Positions 52,651 to 61,449 of a stretch of DNA of 64,000 bases are shown here, piece by piece. The translations under genes and the position numbers were made by a program. This stretch comes from Prolixibacteraceae bacterium UBA1413 (lineage in GTDB: Bacteria > Bacteroidota > Bacteroidia > Bacteroidales > Prolixibacteraceae). The DNA lies in assembly GCA_002304925.1 (NCBI GenBank), contig DBPT01000011.1:9626-73625 (forward strand), given 5' to 3'. Position 1 is the first letter of the stretch. Every line of letters starts with the position of its first letter. The notes under the pieces are model-generated. The model worked only from the letters and a program-made list of their open reading frames with translations. It did no database searches and was not told the DNA's origin.

Positions 52651-55353
52651 TTATTTGGGGGTGGAATCCTGATGTTTCCGGTATTTGGTGATATGGGTGG
52701 CTGCCTCCAGCATGGTGGTCACCCAAATCCTGTCATCGTTCTCTTTCAGGAATTGCAGCAATTCACGGTGGGCTTCGGCAGAGACGTCGATGTCGTGTTC
52801 CCCTCCCACGCCGTGGAAGAGAAAGACCAGCAGGGAGTGGCTTTCCATGGCTTTTTTCACCAGGCCGATCAGCTGTTCTCCGCTTTCCCCATTGATCATA
52901 AAGCTGCCCACATAAGGAAGAGCGACGGTCATGATATTTTCCATTTGAGCACGGACGCCCCGGGCCACGGGAAACTCATTCATCACCTCCTCCACAAAGG
53001 ATTGTCCGCCGGCCAGGGTATCGCCACAGGTATAGGCAAAACTGCGTGTTTTCTTTCCGTCGACGCCTTCCAGGATCAGGTTTGTAATTTTGATTTCCTC
53101 CATGAAGCGGGCGACGCTGTACCGGCTCAGGTCATTTTCGGGATTCACCCAGGAACGGCCGGGCAGACTGGCGTCGCAGGGATGAAACAGGGTATGGTTG
53201 CCCAGTTCGTGGCCGTTGGCGGCAGCCCGTTTCCATTCGAAGCTTCTGTTGCGGAAGGGCACCGAATTTCCGGGGATGTAAAAGGTGCCTTTCATGCCGT
53301 GGGCGTCGAGCTGGCGGATGGCCTGGTCGAGGTGGACATTCAGTCCGTCGTCGTAGGTGAGGACCACAGCGCAGGATTTCCCGCGCCAGGGGTGGCTGTC
53401 GGCAAATTCGGCATCCCAGGTTTGAAAGGGAGAGGCCGGCAATCCCGCTTTGTTGTACAGGTTGGCCCCGTCGGGATTGTCGGCCCAGGCATACCTGGCC
53501 CTTTCGGGACGGGCCACCGCATGGTGGCGTAACGAAATCCGGTCACCCGTGATACGGGCTTCGGCAGGGAAGTATTTTCCGTCGGCCCCGGCTACCTCAA
53601 AGCGGGCCAGGGGCTCCCCGTCCCGGGAAACCAATCCGCTCCCCACATGGTCAAAGACCAGGAGCATCGAGTCGCCGCTGACGGTATGGGATTGATAGAG
53701 AGGTCCCGACCAGACCACCGAGGTATCGCCGTAAGCCAGCCTGAAAGCTCCCAGGGCGAGGCGTTCCCCCACCTCCTTTTTATTCAGGGGATGGATGTCG
53801 TTCCATTCGCCCAGGTCAATAGTCACCGCCATGGCAGTGTTGGTTTCCCCGAGGGCCTTTCGCTGGGCTTCCCTGAGTTCGGCCCACTGGCTTTCGGCAG
53901 GAAGATAGTCGACCTCCATAAAGTTGGCCAGTTGCACGAAAAGGAAGGGAAGGTCTCCCTGATTCCACTGGTTGCGCCAGTCGCGTATCAAGGCGGGCAG
54001 GTATTCGCGGTATGCTTCGGCGTTGCCGGCGTTGGTTTCCCCCTGGTACCAGAGAAATCCTTTGGCGGCATAGCCCGTCACGGGGGCCACCATGGCATTG
54101 AAGAGGGCCGCGGGTTGGTTCTGGGCGCTGAACTGGGGTATCCTCGGCCTGGGGGTGAAGACCTCGCCTACCTTATAGTGCCACTCACCGCGCAGGTCAA
54201 CGGTGTGACCGCCGGCCTCCAGAAAATAGGGTTTGTCAGGCACAAATCCCCCCTTCCCCGAGTCGTTGGTGACCCGTACGACAATCAGGTTCTTCCCCGC
54301 CTTGAGAAGCCCTTCGGGCACCGTATAACGGCGGGGAGGATACTGGTAGGTGATGTTACCTACCTGCCGGCCATTCACATACAGAAAGTCGGAGTCGACA
54401 ATCCTGCCCATGAAGAGGCGTGCGGGAAGACCTGCCATAGAAACGGGAATATCGATTTCCCTGCGGAACCACACCACACCGTCGAGGTTGCGGATGCCCT
54501 GATCCTCCCAGAAACCGGGGATGGTGAAGGGTTTCCATCCCACCGGAATATAATCGGGCGATTGCCACGCTTCGCGCTGGCCGCGGTCGGCCGCCGGAGC
54601 TGCGGGATTCCTGGGAGGGGGATTAAAAGCCCCGGACCTTGGGCTGCGTGGAACCTTATTTGTTTCTATGGTTTTCAGGATGCCGGGGAACTCCCGGAAT
54701 CCCGCTTCGCTGATCCACGCCTCGATGGGTGTTCCCCCCACGCTGGCATTGACAAGCCCGACTGGGACACCATATTTTTCGTGGACGGCTTTTCCGAAGA
54801 AATACGCGACGGCCGAAAACCCAAGCACATCCCGAGGGTTGGCTTCCTTCCAACTACCCGGAGGAAGATCTTTCTGAGGGCCCCGGAGATTGGTCACCGT
54901 GGGAATGAAGAAGTGGCGAACCGCGGGAAAACTGGCACCCGCGATTTCCCGGCCATACTTTTCTTTCACCCGCTCCATGGGAAGCACCATATTCGACTGA
55001 CCGGCACAGATCCATACGTCACCAAAGAGAATATTAGTGACTTTCAGGGTATTCTCCCCTTTGAAAGTCATTTCCCAGGGGCCTCCGGCAGTCTGGGCAG
55101 GCAGGTTAATCAGCCAGGTACTGTCCCTGCCTGCGGTAGCCCGGTATTTTTTGTTTTTAAAGGTAAGGGTCACTTTTTCCCCGGGTGATGCCCAACCGTT
55201 GATTTTTAAGGGCACATCGCGCTGCAACACCATGCCGTCACTGATCAGCTGGGGAAGGGTGATCCGGGCAGTCACCGGTACCGGACCAGAAAGGAAGGCG
55301 CAGATGACCATCAACCGGATCGCTGCGCGGGATATACGGAAAAACCTCTCCAT
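52651..55353 (-). CDS. Sialate O-acetylesterase fused to NodB-type polysaccharide deacetylase
   Basis: The 900-residue exported enzyme starts at ATG 55353 ('MERFFRISRAAIRLMVICAF'), giving a signal peptide ending 'VTA'. An in-frame upstream ATG at 55425 has no signal-like start. Residues 80-640 match the sialate O-acetylesterase SGNH family: 'DVWICAGQSNM' (nucleophile Ser near 117), a GH2-like sugar-binding insert at about 275-395 ('VVWFRREIDIPVS', 'FLYVNGRQVGN'), 'GFLWYQGETNAGNAEAYRE' and 'EWNDIHPLNKKEVGERLA' (Asp-x-His). Residues 660-900 form a second catalytic domain of the NodB/CE4 family: 'VVLTYDDGLNV' (metal Asp pair), 'GTFYIPGN' and 'HELGNHTLFHP' (the HxxxH motif). One chain therefore carries two de-acylating activities. 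Its substrate could be an O- and N-acetylated host or plant glycan. No T9SS sorting domain is seen. Confidence 0.87.
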   Translation of the reverse strand: MERFFRISRAAIRLMVICAFLSGPVPVTARITLPQLISDGMVLQRDVPLKINGWASPGEKVTLTFKNKKYRATAGRDSTWLINLPAQTAGGPWEMTFKGENTLKVTNILFGDVWICAGQSNMVLPMERVKEKYGREIAGASFPAVRHFFIPTVTNLRGPQKDLPPGSWKEANPRDVLGFSAVAYFFGKAVHEKYGVPVGLVNASVGGTPIEAWISEAGFREFPGILKTIETNKVPRSPRSGAFNPPPRNPAAPAADRGQREAWQSPDYIPVGWKPFTIPGFWEDQGIRNLDGVVWFRREIDIPVSMAGLPARLFMGRIVDSDFLYVNGRQVGNITYQYPPRRYTVPEGLLKAGKNLIVVRVTNDSGKGGFVPDKPYFLEAGGHTVDLRGEWHYKVGEVFTPRPRIPQFSAQNQPAALFNAMVAPVTGYAAKGFLWYQGETNAGNAEAYREYLPALIRDWRNQWNQGDLPFLFVQLANFMEVDYLPAESQWAELREAQRKALGETNTAMAVTIDLGEWNDIHPLNKKEVGERLALGAFRLAYGDTSVVWSGPLYQSHTVSGDSMLLVFDHVGSGLVSRDGEPLARFEVAGADGKYFPAEARITGDRISLRHHAVARPERARYAWADNPDGANLYNKAGLPASPFQTWDAEFADSHPWRGKSCAVVLTYDDGLNVHLDQAIRQLDAHGMKGTFYIPGNSVPFRNRSFEWKRAAANGHELGNHTLFHPCDASLPGRSWVNPENDLSRYSVARFMEEIKITNLILEGVDGKKTRSFAYTCGDTLAGGQSFVEEVMNEFPVARGVRAQMENIMTVALPYVGSFMINGESGEQLIGLVKKAMESHSLLVFLFHGVGGEHDIDVSAEAHRELLQFLKENDDRIWVTTMLEAATHITKYRKHQDSTPK

Positions 55354-55534
55354 TTCAAGGATTTTTTGTTCGAAACTCCAAATATACCAATCTTTGGGAA
55401 AGCTGTCGCTATCACAAAGGCACAATCCTGGCGGGAGTGATCAGCCCGGTCACCGCAACACAGACGCCCCTTTTTCAATCACCGTGCAGGGTATAAAATA
55501 AGGCCTGCCGGGTACCATGGAACAACTGTTAAGG

Positions 55535-56788
55535 TCAGGCCAATTCCCTGACTGCCTCAATCATTGCCACAATGTTTTCCAGAGGCACATTGGCCTGAAT
55601 ATTATGCACCGTACTGAAGACGAAGCCGCCATCCTTTCCCAGGATGTCGCATTGCCGCAATACTTCTTCCCTGACTTGCTCCGGTTTTCCGTATGGGAGG
55701 GTTCTTTGCGTGTCAATGCCCCCGCCCCAGAAAACCAAATCCTTCCCATACTCCCTTTTCAGATAAACAGGATCCATTCCTGCGGCCGATAACTGAACCG
55801 GATTGATGATGTCGAAACCGGCATCAATGAATCGAGACATCAGCGATTCCACCGCCCCGCAGGAGTGTTTAAAGGTCTTCCAGCCGGTATTGGAATGAAT
55901 CCAGTCGTTGATTCTCCTGTAGTAAGGCAACCACAAATCGTCAAATTGCTCAGGCGAACAAAAAGTCGATCCCTGGGTTCCAAAATCGGTTCCGCAAACA
56001 TAAACAGCATCCAGGTCATCCCCGGCCACTTCATTGATTCTGCGTAAATTCCCGAGAGCGATTTCCGTTTGTCTTTCAAAGATCGCTTTAACATAATCGG
56101 GGCGAATCAGGGTGCTTATGTACCATTCAGCAATATCGCGGATACCTTTTGGATGCTTCAGTTGTACCGCTGGTACCAGGGCGATATCTCCCAGGGCGGT
56201 GCCGCCCAATCCAGCGATGACAGCTTTTCCCGTTGCCCGGGCATTCCGGGCCGATTCTTTCCAAAATGAGAGCTCCTTTTCCGAAATTGGCACAAATTCT
56301 TCCAGATTGTGCCTGACATCCGGGGTCTCTTCATCAAAGGGTTCCTGCCTAATGATTGCATCAAAGAAATAACCTGCCCGCGGCATCCTGGATGACGGAG
56401 GTGCCGTAACATCACCCCCGGGGTATGCCAGCCAATCGCCGTTTTCATCGTCAGTAATATTGAAACCATCGGGTACCAGAACGGTTTGACCCCAAAAGGT
56501 CGTGAGTTCCTTCATCGGCCCATGGTTGTAGATCCCAAACATATTGTTCATACCCCAGGCCCCGACAATATCTATACCCATCGCCGCGATCAGGTCATCC
56601 TCAATGAGCCCCAGCATCTGATAGGGTTCAATCACTCTGACAGGCCGGGATTCCAATCCGTAATATTTCCGCAGTTTTTCTACCGGAAGAACATGGATTC
56701 CGGTAACGGAAGTCGAGCCAAAATCAATGACAACCCGGTCAGGCTGTCTGTGATTGATGGTCGAACAAAATCTTTCTCTTGATTGCAT
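55535..56788 (-). CDS. Uroporphyrinogen decarboxylase-like (URO-D superfamily) protein
   Basis: The 417-residue soluble protein has a URO-D fold. Motifs are 'RERFCSTINHRQPDRVVIDFGS' at the N-terminus (as 'RERFCSTINHRQPDRV'), 'YVCGTDFGTQGSTFCSPEQF', 'FKHSCGAVESLMSRFIDAG' and 'PVQLSAAGMDPVYLKREYGK'. The His-x-Cys-Gly in 'KHSCG' is typical of the MtaA/CmuA-like methyltransferase branch rather than HemE, and the conserved Arg/Asp pocket of HemE is not evident. Such proteins often accompany glycan genes in Bacteroidota, but the reaction is unknown. It lies 181 bp upstream of the esterase-deacetylase gene on the same strand. Confidence 0.85.
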   Translation of the reverse strand: MQSRERFCSTINHRQPDRVVIDFGSTSVTGIHVLPVEKLRKYYGLESRPVRVIEPYQMLGLIEDDLIAAMGIDIVGAWGMNNMFGIYNHGPMKELTTFWGQTVLVPDGFNITDDENGDWLAYPGGDVTAPPSSRMPRAGYFFDAIIRQEPFDEETPDVRHNLEEFVPISEKELSFWKESARNARATGKAVIAGLGGTALGDIALVPAVQLKHPKGIRDIAEWYISTLIRPDYVKAIFERQTEIALGNLRRINEVAGDDLDAVYVCGTDFGTQGSTFCSPEQFDDLWLPYYRRINDWIHSNTGWKTFKHSCGAVESLMSRFIDAGFDIINPVQLSAAGMDPVYLKREYGKDLVFWGGGIDTQRTLPYGKPEQVREEVLRQCDILGKDGGFVFSTVHNIQANVPLENIVAMIEAVRELA

Positions 56789-56951
56789 ATAAACGTGTTT
56801 TCAGATAAAGAATAGCTCCCCGGACCGGACAAGTCTGATCAGAGGCTTCAGAATCCCCGTACCGGCCGGTTAGGATCGAAAGTTACGATTTCTGCACGTA
56901 CTGACCGGCATATAACGCGACATATTTAATCGGGAAATTGTAATTGTATCG

Positions 56952-56959
56952 TACCTTTG
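56952..56959 (+). promoter_or_regulatory. -7 box upstream of the DUF6263-like gene
   Basis: TACCTTTG is a full TAnnTTTG match starting 39 bases before the ATG at 56991. The -33 region contains TTTA rather than TTTG. Confidence 0.5.
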
Positions 56960-56990
56960 TTTACTAATTTCAGGAATTAAAGAGATATTC

Positions 56991-57938
56991 ATGATGAAAA
57001 AGATCTTGTTAATCAGTGTTTTTTCCGTTCTCTGGCTTACCGGCATGGCCCAAAGCAGCGCCAGGCTCAGCCTTAACCCGGAGACCAACAAGGTGTACCG
57101 TTTTAAGCTGTCGTCAGAACAGACCACCAGCCAGACCGTCCAGGGGATGACCCAGAATGTGGAATCTAACAGCGTATATGTGTGTTCTTTCAAGAAGATG
57201 GATTCCACCTCTGATTTCCTGGTCTTCGAAGTCCGGTTCGACACCATCGATACCAGGACCAATGCCATGGGAATAACGACCGTCATCAGTTCCGTGAGAG
57301 AAGGGGACGTCACCTCGAAAGAGACTTCAGATGTTCTCTCTTGTTTCATGAACCGCCTGACCCAAAATGCCCTGTATGTAAAGATCGACCATGCAGGTCA
57401 TGTCCTCGACATTGTCAACGCCAAAATGTTGTCCGACATCATCCTGAAAGATACTGCTTCGATTACGGTAACAGGAGTTACGGGCGATGCTATCAAAAAG
57501 CAGGTTGTCAACATGGTGAGTGCGAACGGTCTGAAAAACATGATTGAAGCCATCACCTGGAACCTTCCCGGGAAGGAGGTTTCCACAGGTGAAAACTGGC
57601 AGATCCTCCAGGCGATGGATTCGGGGGGAATGAACCTTGACATTGTTACCATTTACAAACTGGAGAACGTAAAGGAAAATGCGGTCTCCGTCACTGCCCA
57701 GTCAGACATCAAAGCCGCCCCCAACGCTACTCCGATCAATTCCGGAGGGGCCACGGTGACCTATGATGACCTGAAGGGGATGAGCAAAATTTCCCTGGTC
57801 GTCGACAAGCATACGGGATTCACGGCAGAAAGCACGGGAAAAACAAGTATTTCGGGGAACCTGGGCGTCAGCGCTCCCGGGGTGAGCATGCAGATCCCCA
57901 TGACCATCAACAGCGAGACCAGGGTGAAAGCCCTGTAG
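56991..57938 (+). CDS. Secreted protein, DUF6263-like
   Basis: The 315-residue exported protein has a signal peptide (residues 1-21, 'LLISVFSVLWLTGMAQ'). The body is beta-rich with the pattern 'YRFKLSSEQTTSQTVQGMTQ', 'VYVCSFKKMDS', 'GENWQILQAMDSGGMN' and 'MSKISLVVDKHTGFTAEST', which fits the DUF6263 family as I remember it. No catalytic motif or lipobox is visible. The adjacent TonB-dependent receptor gene begins 104 bp downstream on the same strand, so the two may be co-transcribed, and this may be a periplasmic partner. ATG at 56991 or 56994 cannot be distinguished. Confidence 0.65.
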   Translation: MMKKILLISVFSVLWLTGMAQSSARLSLNPETNKVYRFKLSSEQTTSQTVQGMTQNVESNSVYVCSFKKMDSTSDFLVFEVRFDTIDTRTNAMGITTVISSVREGDVTSKETSDVLSCFMNRLTQNALYVKIDHAGHVLDIVNAKMLSDIILKDTASITVTGVTGDAIKKQVVNMVSANGLKNMIEAITWNLPGKEVSTGENWQILQAMDSGGMNLDIVTIYKLENVKENAVSVTAQSDIKAAPNATPINSGGATVTYDDLKGMSKISLVVDKHTGFTAESTGKTSISGNLGVSAPGVSMQIPMTINSETRVKAL

Positions 57939-58042
57939 TTCCCCGGAATCATCAGACAGCCATGATCAATTACACCAGCCGGGGTAAGTAACCTTTGTAT
58001 GCCCGGTCGTGCAAGGCTGGCGAAAACAAACAAATTATCCAC

Positions 58043-60412
58043 ATGAAGAATCTTCTCCTCCTTTTGCTGACTATTTCCTCGCTGTCAGCCCGTTCCCAGA
58101 ATATTAAAGGATTCGTCCGCCTTGAAAAAGATAACTCCCCTGTTCAGTTTGCGTCGGTCGGACTTGTTCAACTTCCTGATTCGGGACTGGTCAGGGGGAC
58201 CATTACCCTGTCGGACGGGAGTTTCCTGATCGACAATGTGAAACCTGGTGATTATCTCATCAGGGTCAGCTTTGTGGGTTACCACCCCGAAGAAAAAGCG
58301 GTTTCCGTGGTGACGGGTGCTCCTGACATTGTCATGGACACTCTCTTCCTGAGGGGGACCACCACGGAAGTCGGCGAAGTGGAAGTGGTGGCCGAACGGC
58401 TGAAAGGAAAGGAGATGGTTGACCGCACGGTCTATTCCGTTCCGGAAGCCATCGCTAAGACAGTCACCACCGGATACGAATTGCTGAAACGGATTCCCCA
58501 AATAAACGTCGATTTCCAGAACAACATCACCCTGAACGGGAGCAGCAATTTTATCATCCAGGTAGACGGGAGGCAGCGGACCCGCGAATTCCTGGCCAAA
58601 CTTCTGCCTACCGACATCGAAAGCGTCGAAATTATCAGCAATCCTTCGGGGAAATATGAGGGGAATATCGACGGGGTGATCAATATCATCCTGAAGAAAG
58701 AAGCGCGGTTTGGGTTAAGCGGCAACACCAGTCTGAGTACCAAGCCTTTCAACAAACCCACCGACGCCCTGACCGGAAGCCTCGACTACGGCCTCGGAAA
58801 GATCACCTTTTATGTGACCGGCTTAGCGGTCCGCCAGAAGCTCAACATCGGCACCCAGGTTGATAGCCGTTTCGCCAAGATTGACTCCCTGAACAGCACT
58901 TCGGGAAAAGGCGCAATCGACGTCTCCATGGCGTCAGTAAACGGCGGTTTCGATTATTACCTCAACGACAAGAACAACCTGAGCCTCAACCTCAACCTGC
59001 AACCCATCAGGCAGGAGATCGACATGGTCAACCAATCCCGGCTGTTCAGGAACGGCAATCCCCGGAATTCCCTGGAATCGGTGATCGATTATCGCCTTCG
59101 CAGCGGAGAGAGTTCTATTTCCCTGTTTTACCAGCGGAAGTTTCAAAAACCCCTGCAAGAGTTCACCGCCGAAACCAACCTCTACCGTTTCAATTCCCGG
59201 CAGGATAATGATTTCGCCAACACCTGGTTTTCGGGAAACGACAATTCCGTTATTAACAAATACAGCCGTTACGAAGATGACCTGAACGACAGGTATTACG
59301 TCTCCGGAAAATTCAACTATGCCCATCCGGTTGGGATGAATGCCAAAATCGAAACAGGATACCAGCTCTATTACCAGAATCTGGGATATGATTTCACCAC
59401 CAACAGCCAGCAATCGGGCAATCTGTTTGAATATAACGAGATGCGTCATTCGGTATACGGCGGAATTACCCTGAATCTGAAAAAGATAGGTTTCCAGGCT
59501 GTCCTGCGGATTGAAAACAGCCAAATCAAGGCCGATTCGGTCACCAATCCCAAATATAGCTGCTATCTCCCCTCCCTCAACCTGCAATATAAATTTTCAT
59601 CGTCCCACAACCTGAAATTCACCTATAACCGCAGGATCAACCGGCCGGGGATTTACGACATGAACCCTTATTTCAAGATCGGTGAGAATTATGACGTCAC
59701 CCAGGGAAATCCGGACCTGAAACCCGACTACCGTGATCGCCTGCAGATGACCTACACCTGGAATTTCGGCAGCAACTACTTCTCGCCGTATTTGTACCAT
59801 GAGTTTTATGCCGACAGGGTTGGCAGGCAGATCGAAGTGACGAAGTCCGCGGTCACCAATACTTGGACCACCCTCACAAAACCCTATAACCTGATCGACG
59901 GATATGAGACCGGCGGAGGCGTCAATGCCATGCTCTGGTTCTTTAACTTCAGCGCCCGGCTCTACAAGGGACATTTCAATGAATACAAGGGTTCATCTGT
60001 CGTGATACCTGCAACGGATTACTATTCATCCAGCATTACCGGCACCGCTTTTAAACAACTCGACAAGAAAAAGACACTGACAGCATTTGCCTACCTGAGT
60101 TATAACGGAGTGAGCATGAACGCACAAAGTAAAACCTACAGCCTTCCCCTGTATGGCTTTGGCGGGCAGAAACAGCTGAAGAACCACACGTTCGGGATCT
60201 TCTGGCTCCTTCCTTTTTCCGGGGAGATTGACCTGAACAGGATAGAAACCAAAACCCCCGCCTTTGGTTCGACCAACATCACCCGGTTCGATGCCGCCAA
60301 TTTCATCCAGTTCTCTTACTCCTACCGGTTCACCAAGGGCAGGAGCGTAAAAAAACTGGGGCGCAAGGTGGAAATAGAGAGCGACAGCAAAGGCCAGACC
60401 ATTGGCATGTAA
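58043..60412 (+). CDS. TonB-dependent receptor, outer-membrane beta-barrel family
   Basis: The 789-residue outer-membrane protein has a signal peptide at residues 1-19 ('MKNLLLLLLTISSLSARSQ'). A carboxypeptidase-regulatory-like domain follows ('IKGFVRLEKDNSPVQFASV'), then a plug-like region ('NIDGVINIILKKEARFGLSG', 'SSNFIIQVDGRQRTREFLAK') and a beta-barrel with 'FTYNRRINRPGIYDMNPY' and 'NPDLKPDYRDRLQMTY'. It belongs to the non-SusC family (outer membrane beta-barrel, PF14905-like) that lacks a SusD. The start is the ATG at 58043; the TTG at 57995 adds only a non-signal extension. The ligand is unknown. Confidence 0.88.
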   Translation: MKNLLLLLLTISSLSARSQNIKGFVRLEKDNSPVQFASVGLVQLPDSGLVRGTITLSDGSFLIDNVKPGDYLIRVSFVGYHPEEKAVSVVTGAPDIVMDTLFLRGTTTEVGEVEVVAERLKGKEMVDRTVYSVPEAIAKTVTTGYELLKRIPQINVDFQNNITLNGSSNFIIQVDGRQRTREFLAKLLPTDIESVEIISNPSGKYEGNIDGVINIILKKEARFGLSGNTSLSTKPFNKPTDALTGSLDYGLGKITFYVTGLAVRQKLNIGTQVDSRFAKIDSLNSTSGKGAIDVSMASVNGGFDYYLNDKNNLSLNLNLQPIRQEIDMVNQSRLFRNGNPRNSLESVIDYRLRSGESSISLFYQRKFQKPLQEFTAETNLYRFNSRQDNDFANTWFSGNDNSVINKYSRYEDDLNDRYYVSGKFNYAHPVGMNAKIETGYQLYYQNLGYDFTTNSQQSGNLFEYNEMRHSVYGGITLNLKKIGFQAVLRIENSQIKADSVTNPKYSCYLPSLNLQYKFSSSHNLKFTYNRRINRPGIYDMNPYFKIGENYDVTQGNPDLKPDYRDRLQMTYTWNFGSNYFSPYLYHEFYADRVGRQIEVTKSAVTNTWTTLTKPYNLIDGYETGGGVNAMLWFFNFSARLYKGHFNEYKGSSVVIPATDYYSSSITGTAFKQLDKKKTLTAFAYLSYNGVSMNAQSKTYSLPLYGFGGQKQLKNHTFGIFWLLPFSGEIDLNRIETKTPAFGSTNITRFDAANFIQFSYSYRFTKGRSVKKLGRKVEIESDSKGQTIGM

Positions 60413-60685
60413 ACACAAAAATTGTGTGTTCAGGGGTTAACATCTGAAAGAGGTGCGTAACTTCGGGTATCTGAGATATGGGGGCCGGGGTCGCCTTAAC
60501 GGTTACCCGTTAATCAGCTCCCCGGATATCCTGATCGCTATTCACAGGTAAAATTACGACCATTATTATCAATATGGAAATCCTGAACGATGTAATGTAC
60601 AAAAGGTCGGTCTCCGGGTACGAAGCTATAGTTTTAACAAATGAAACAGATTCGAGAACGCATGCATTTAGCCTTTATTCTCTTT
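60413..60685. other. Intergenic region, no gene seen
   Basis: This gap separates the convergent TonB receptor and LytTR regulator genes. A short AACACA...TGTGTT hairpin lies just after the receptor stop but has no T tract. The open frame at 60574-60798 runs into the regulator gene on the other strand and looks fortuitous. Confidence 0.3.
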
Positions 60686-61417
60686 TCAAAGCTTTTTCAG
60701 CATTTCGCTGCTGGCCAGCAACACGATTTCCCTCCCATTCCAGTTCAGGGTACAGGATTTATTCCGGCGATGGACCGACGACAGAAAGTTGGTATTGATG
60801 AGAATAGAGCGGCTGATACGCTGAAAGCCGCCGGAGGGCAATTTTTCCTCCACGGCAGCCAGGTTCACCGAAACCAATAGGAATCTTTCAGGAGAGGTAA
60901 ATACCTTGGTATAGTTATGGTCAGCTATGCAATAGAGGATATCTCCGGGATGCACCAGATTAAATCCAGTGGTTGTGTTAAAGCGGATCTTTCCTGAATA
61001 ATCGCGGATAAACTGCCATAATTTCGCCTGCTGAAGTTCAGCTTCCCTGCCGGAAGTAAACCGTTCGACCGCTTTGATAAGATCCTCCTTGTCCACAGGT
61101 TTCAGCAAATACCCCAGCGCATTGGTTTTAAAGGCCTCCACCGCATATTTGTTGTATCCCGTGACGAAAATGATCTGAGGGGATGATTTTCCCCTGCAAA
61201 TTTCGTTTATGATGTCAAAGCCGTTCATCCGGTCCACTTCAATATCCATGAAAAGCAGATCGGGATGATTCTTATGGTACTTTTTTATCGCCTCATCCGA
61301 GCCGTTGGCAGTAGCCGCAATTTTTATCAGGGGACAATTCTCCCGGATCAGGGTTGTAAGCAATTCAACTGCATCCGGTTCATCGTCCACGATCATGCAG
61401 GTAAATTCTGGTCGCAT
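60686..61417 (-). CDS. LytTR-family response regulator
   Basis: The 243-residue regulator has a receiver domain (1-120) with acidic Asp11/Asp12, phosphoacceptor Asp58 in 'LLFMDIEVDRMNG' and 'YLLKPVDKEDL'. A LytTR DNA-binding domain follows (about 145-243) with 'HPGDILYCIADHNYTKVFT' and 'FQRISRSILINTNFLSSVHR'. LytTR proteins bind paired direct repeats about 21 bp apart. It lies 32 bp after its cognate sensor kinase gene on the same strand. It is a candidate for binding the ACCGRTAA-type repeats elsewhere in the window, but nothing in the sequence proves that. Confidence 0.92.
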   Translation of the reverse strand: MRPEFTCMIVDDEPDAVELLTTLIRENCPLIKIAATANGSDEAIKKYHKNHPDLLFMDIEVDRMNGFDIINEICRGKSSPQIIFVTGYNKYAVEAFKTNALGYLLKPVDKEDLIKAVERFTSGREAELQQAKLWQFIRDYSGKIRFNTTTGFNLVHPGDILYCIADHNYTKVFTSPERFLLVSVNLAAVEEKLPSGGFQRISRSILINTNFLSSVHRRNKSCTLNWNGREIVLLASSEMLKKL

Positions 61418-61449
61418 CTCGTTCAGTTTCGACCAAAGATAGTGATTTT

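Noticed and set aside
53647..55188. A 513-codon plus-strand frame opposite the esterase-deacetylase gene
   Set aside because: The minus strand encodes well-conserved catalytic motifs across the whole stretch; the plus-strand frame has no recognisable motif.
60574..60798. Open frame between the TonB receptor and LytTR genes
   Set aside because: It overlaps the regulator gene on the other strand and shows no protein-like pattern.
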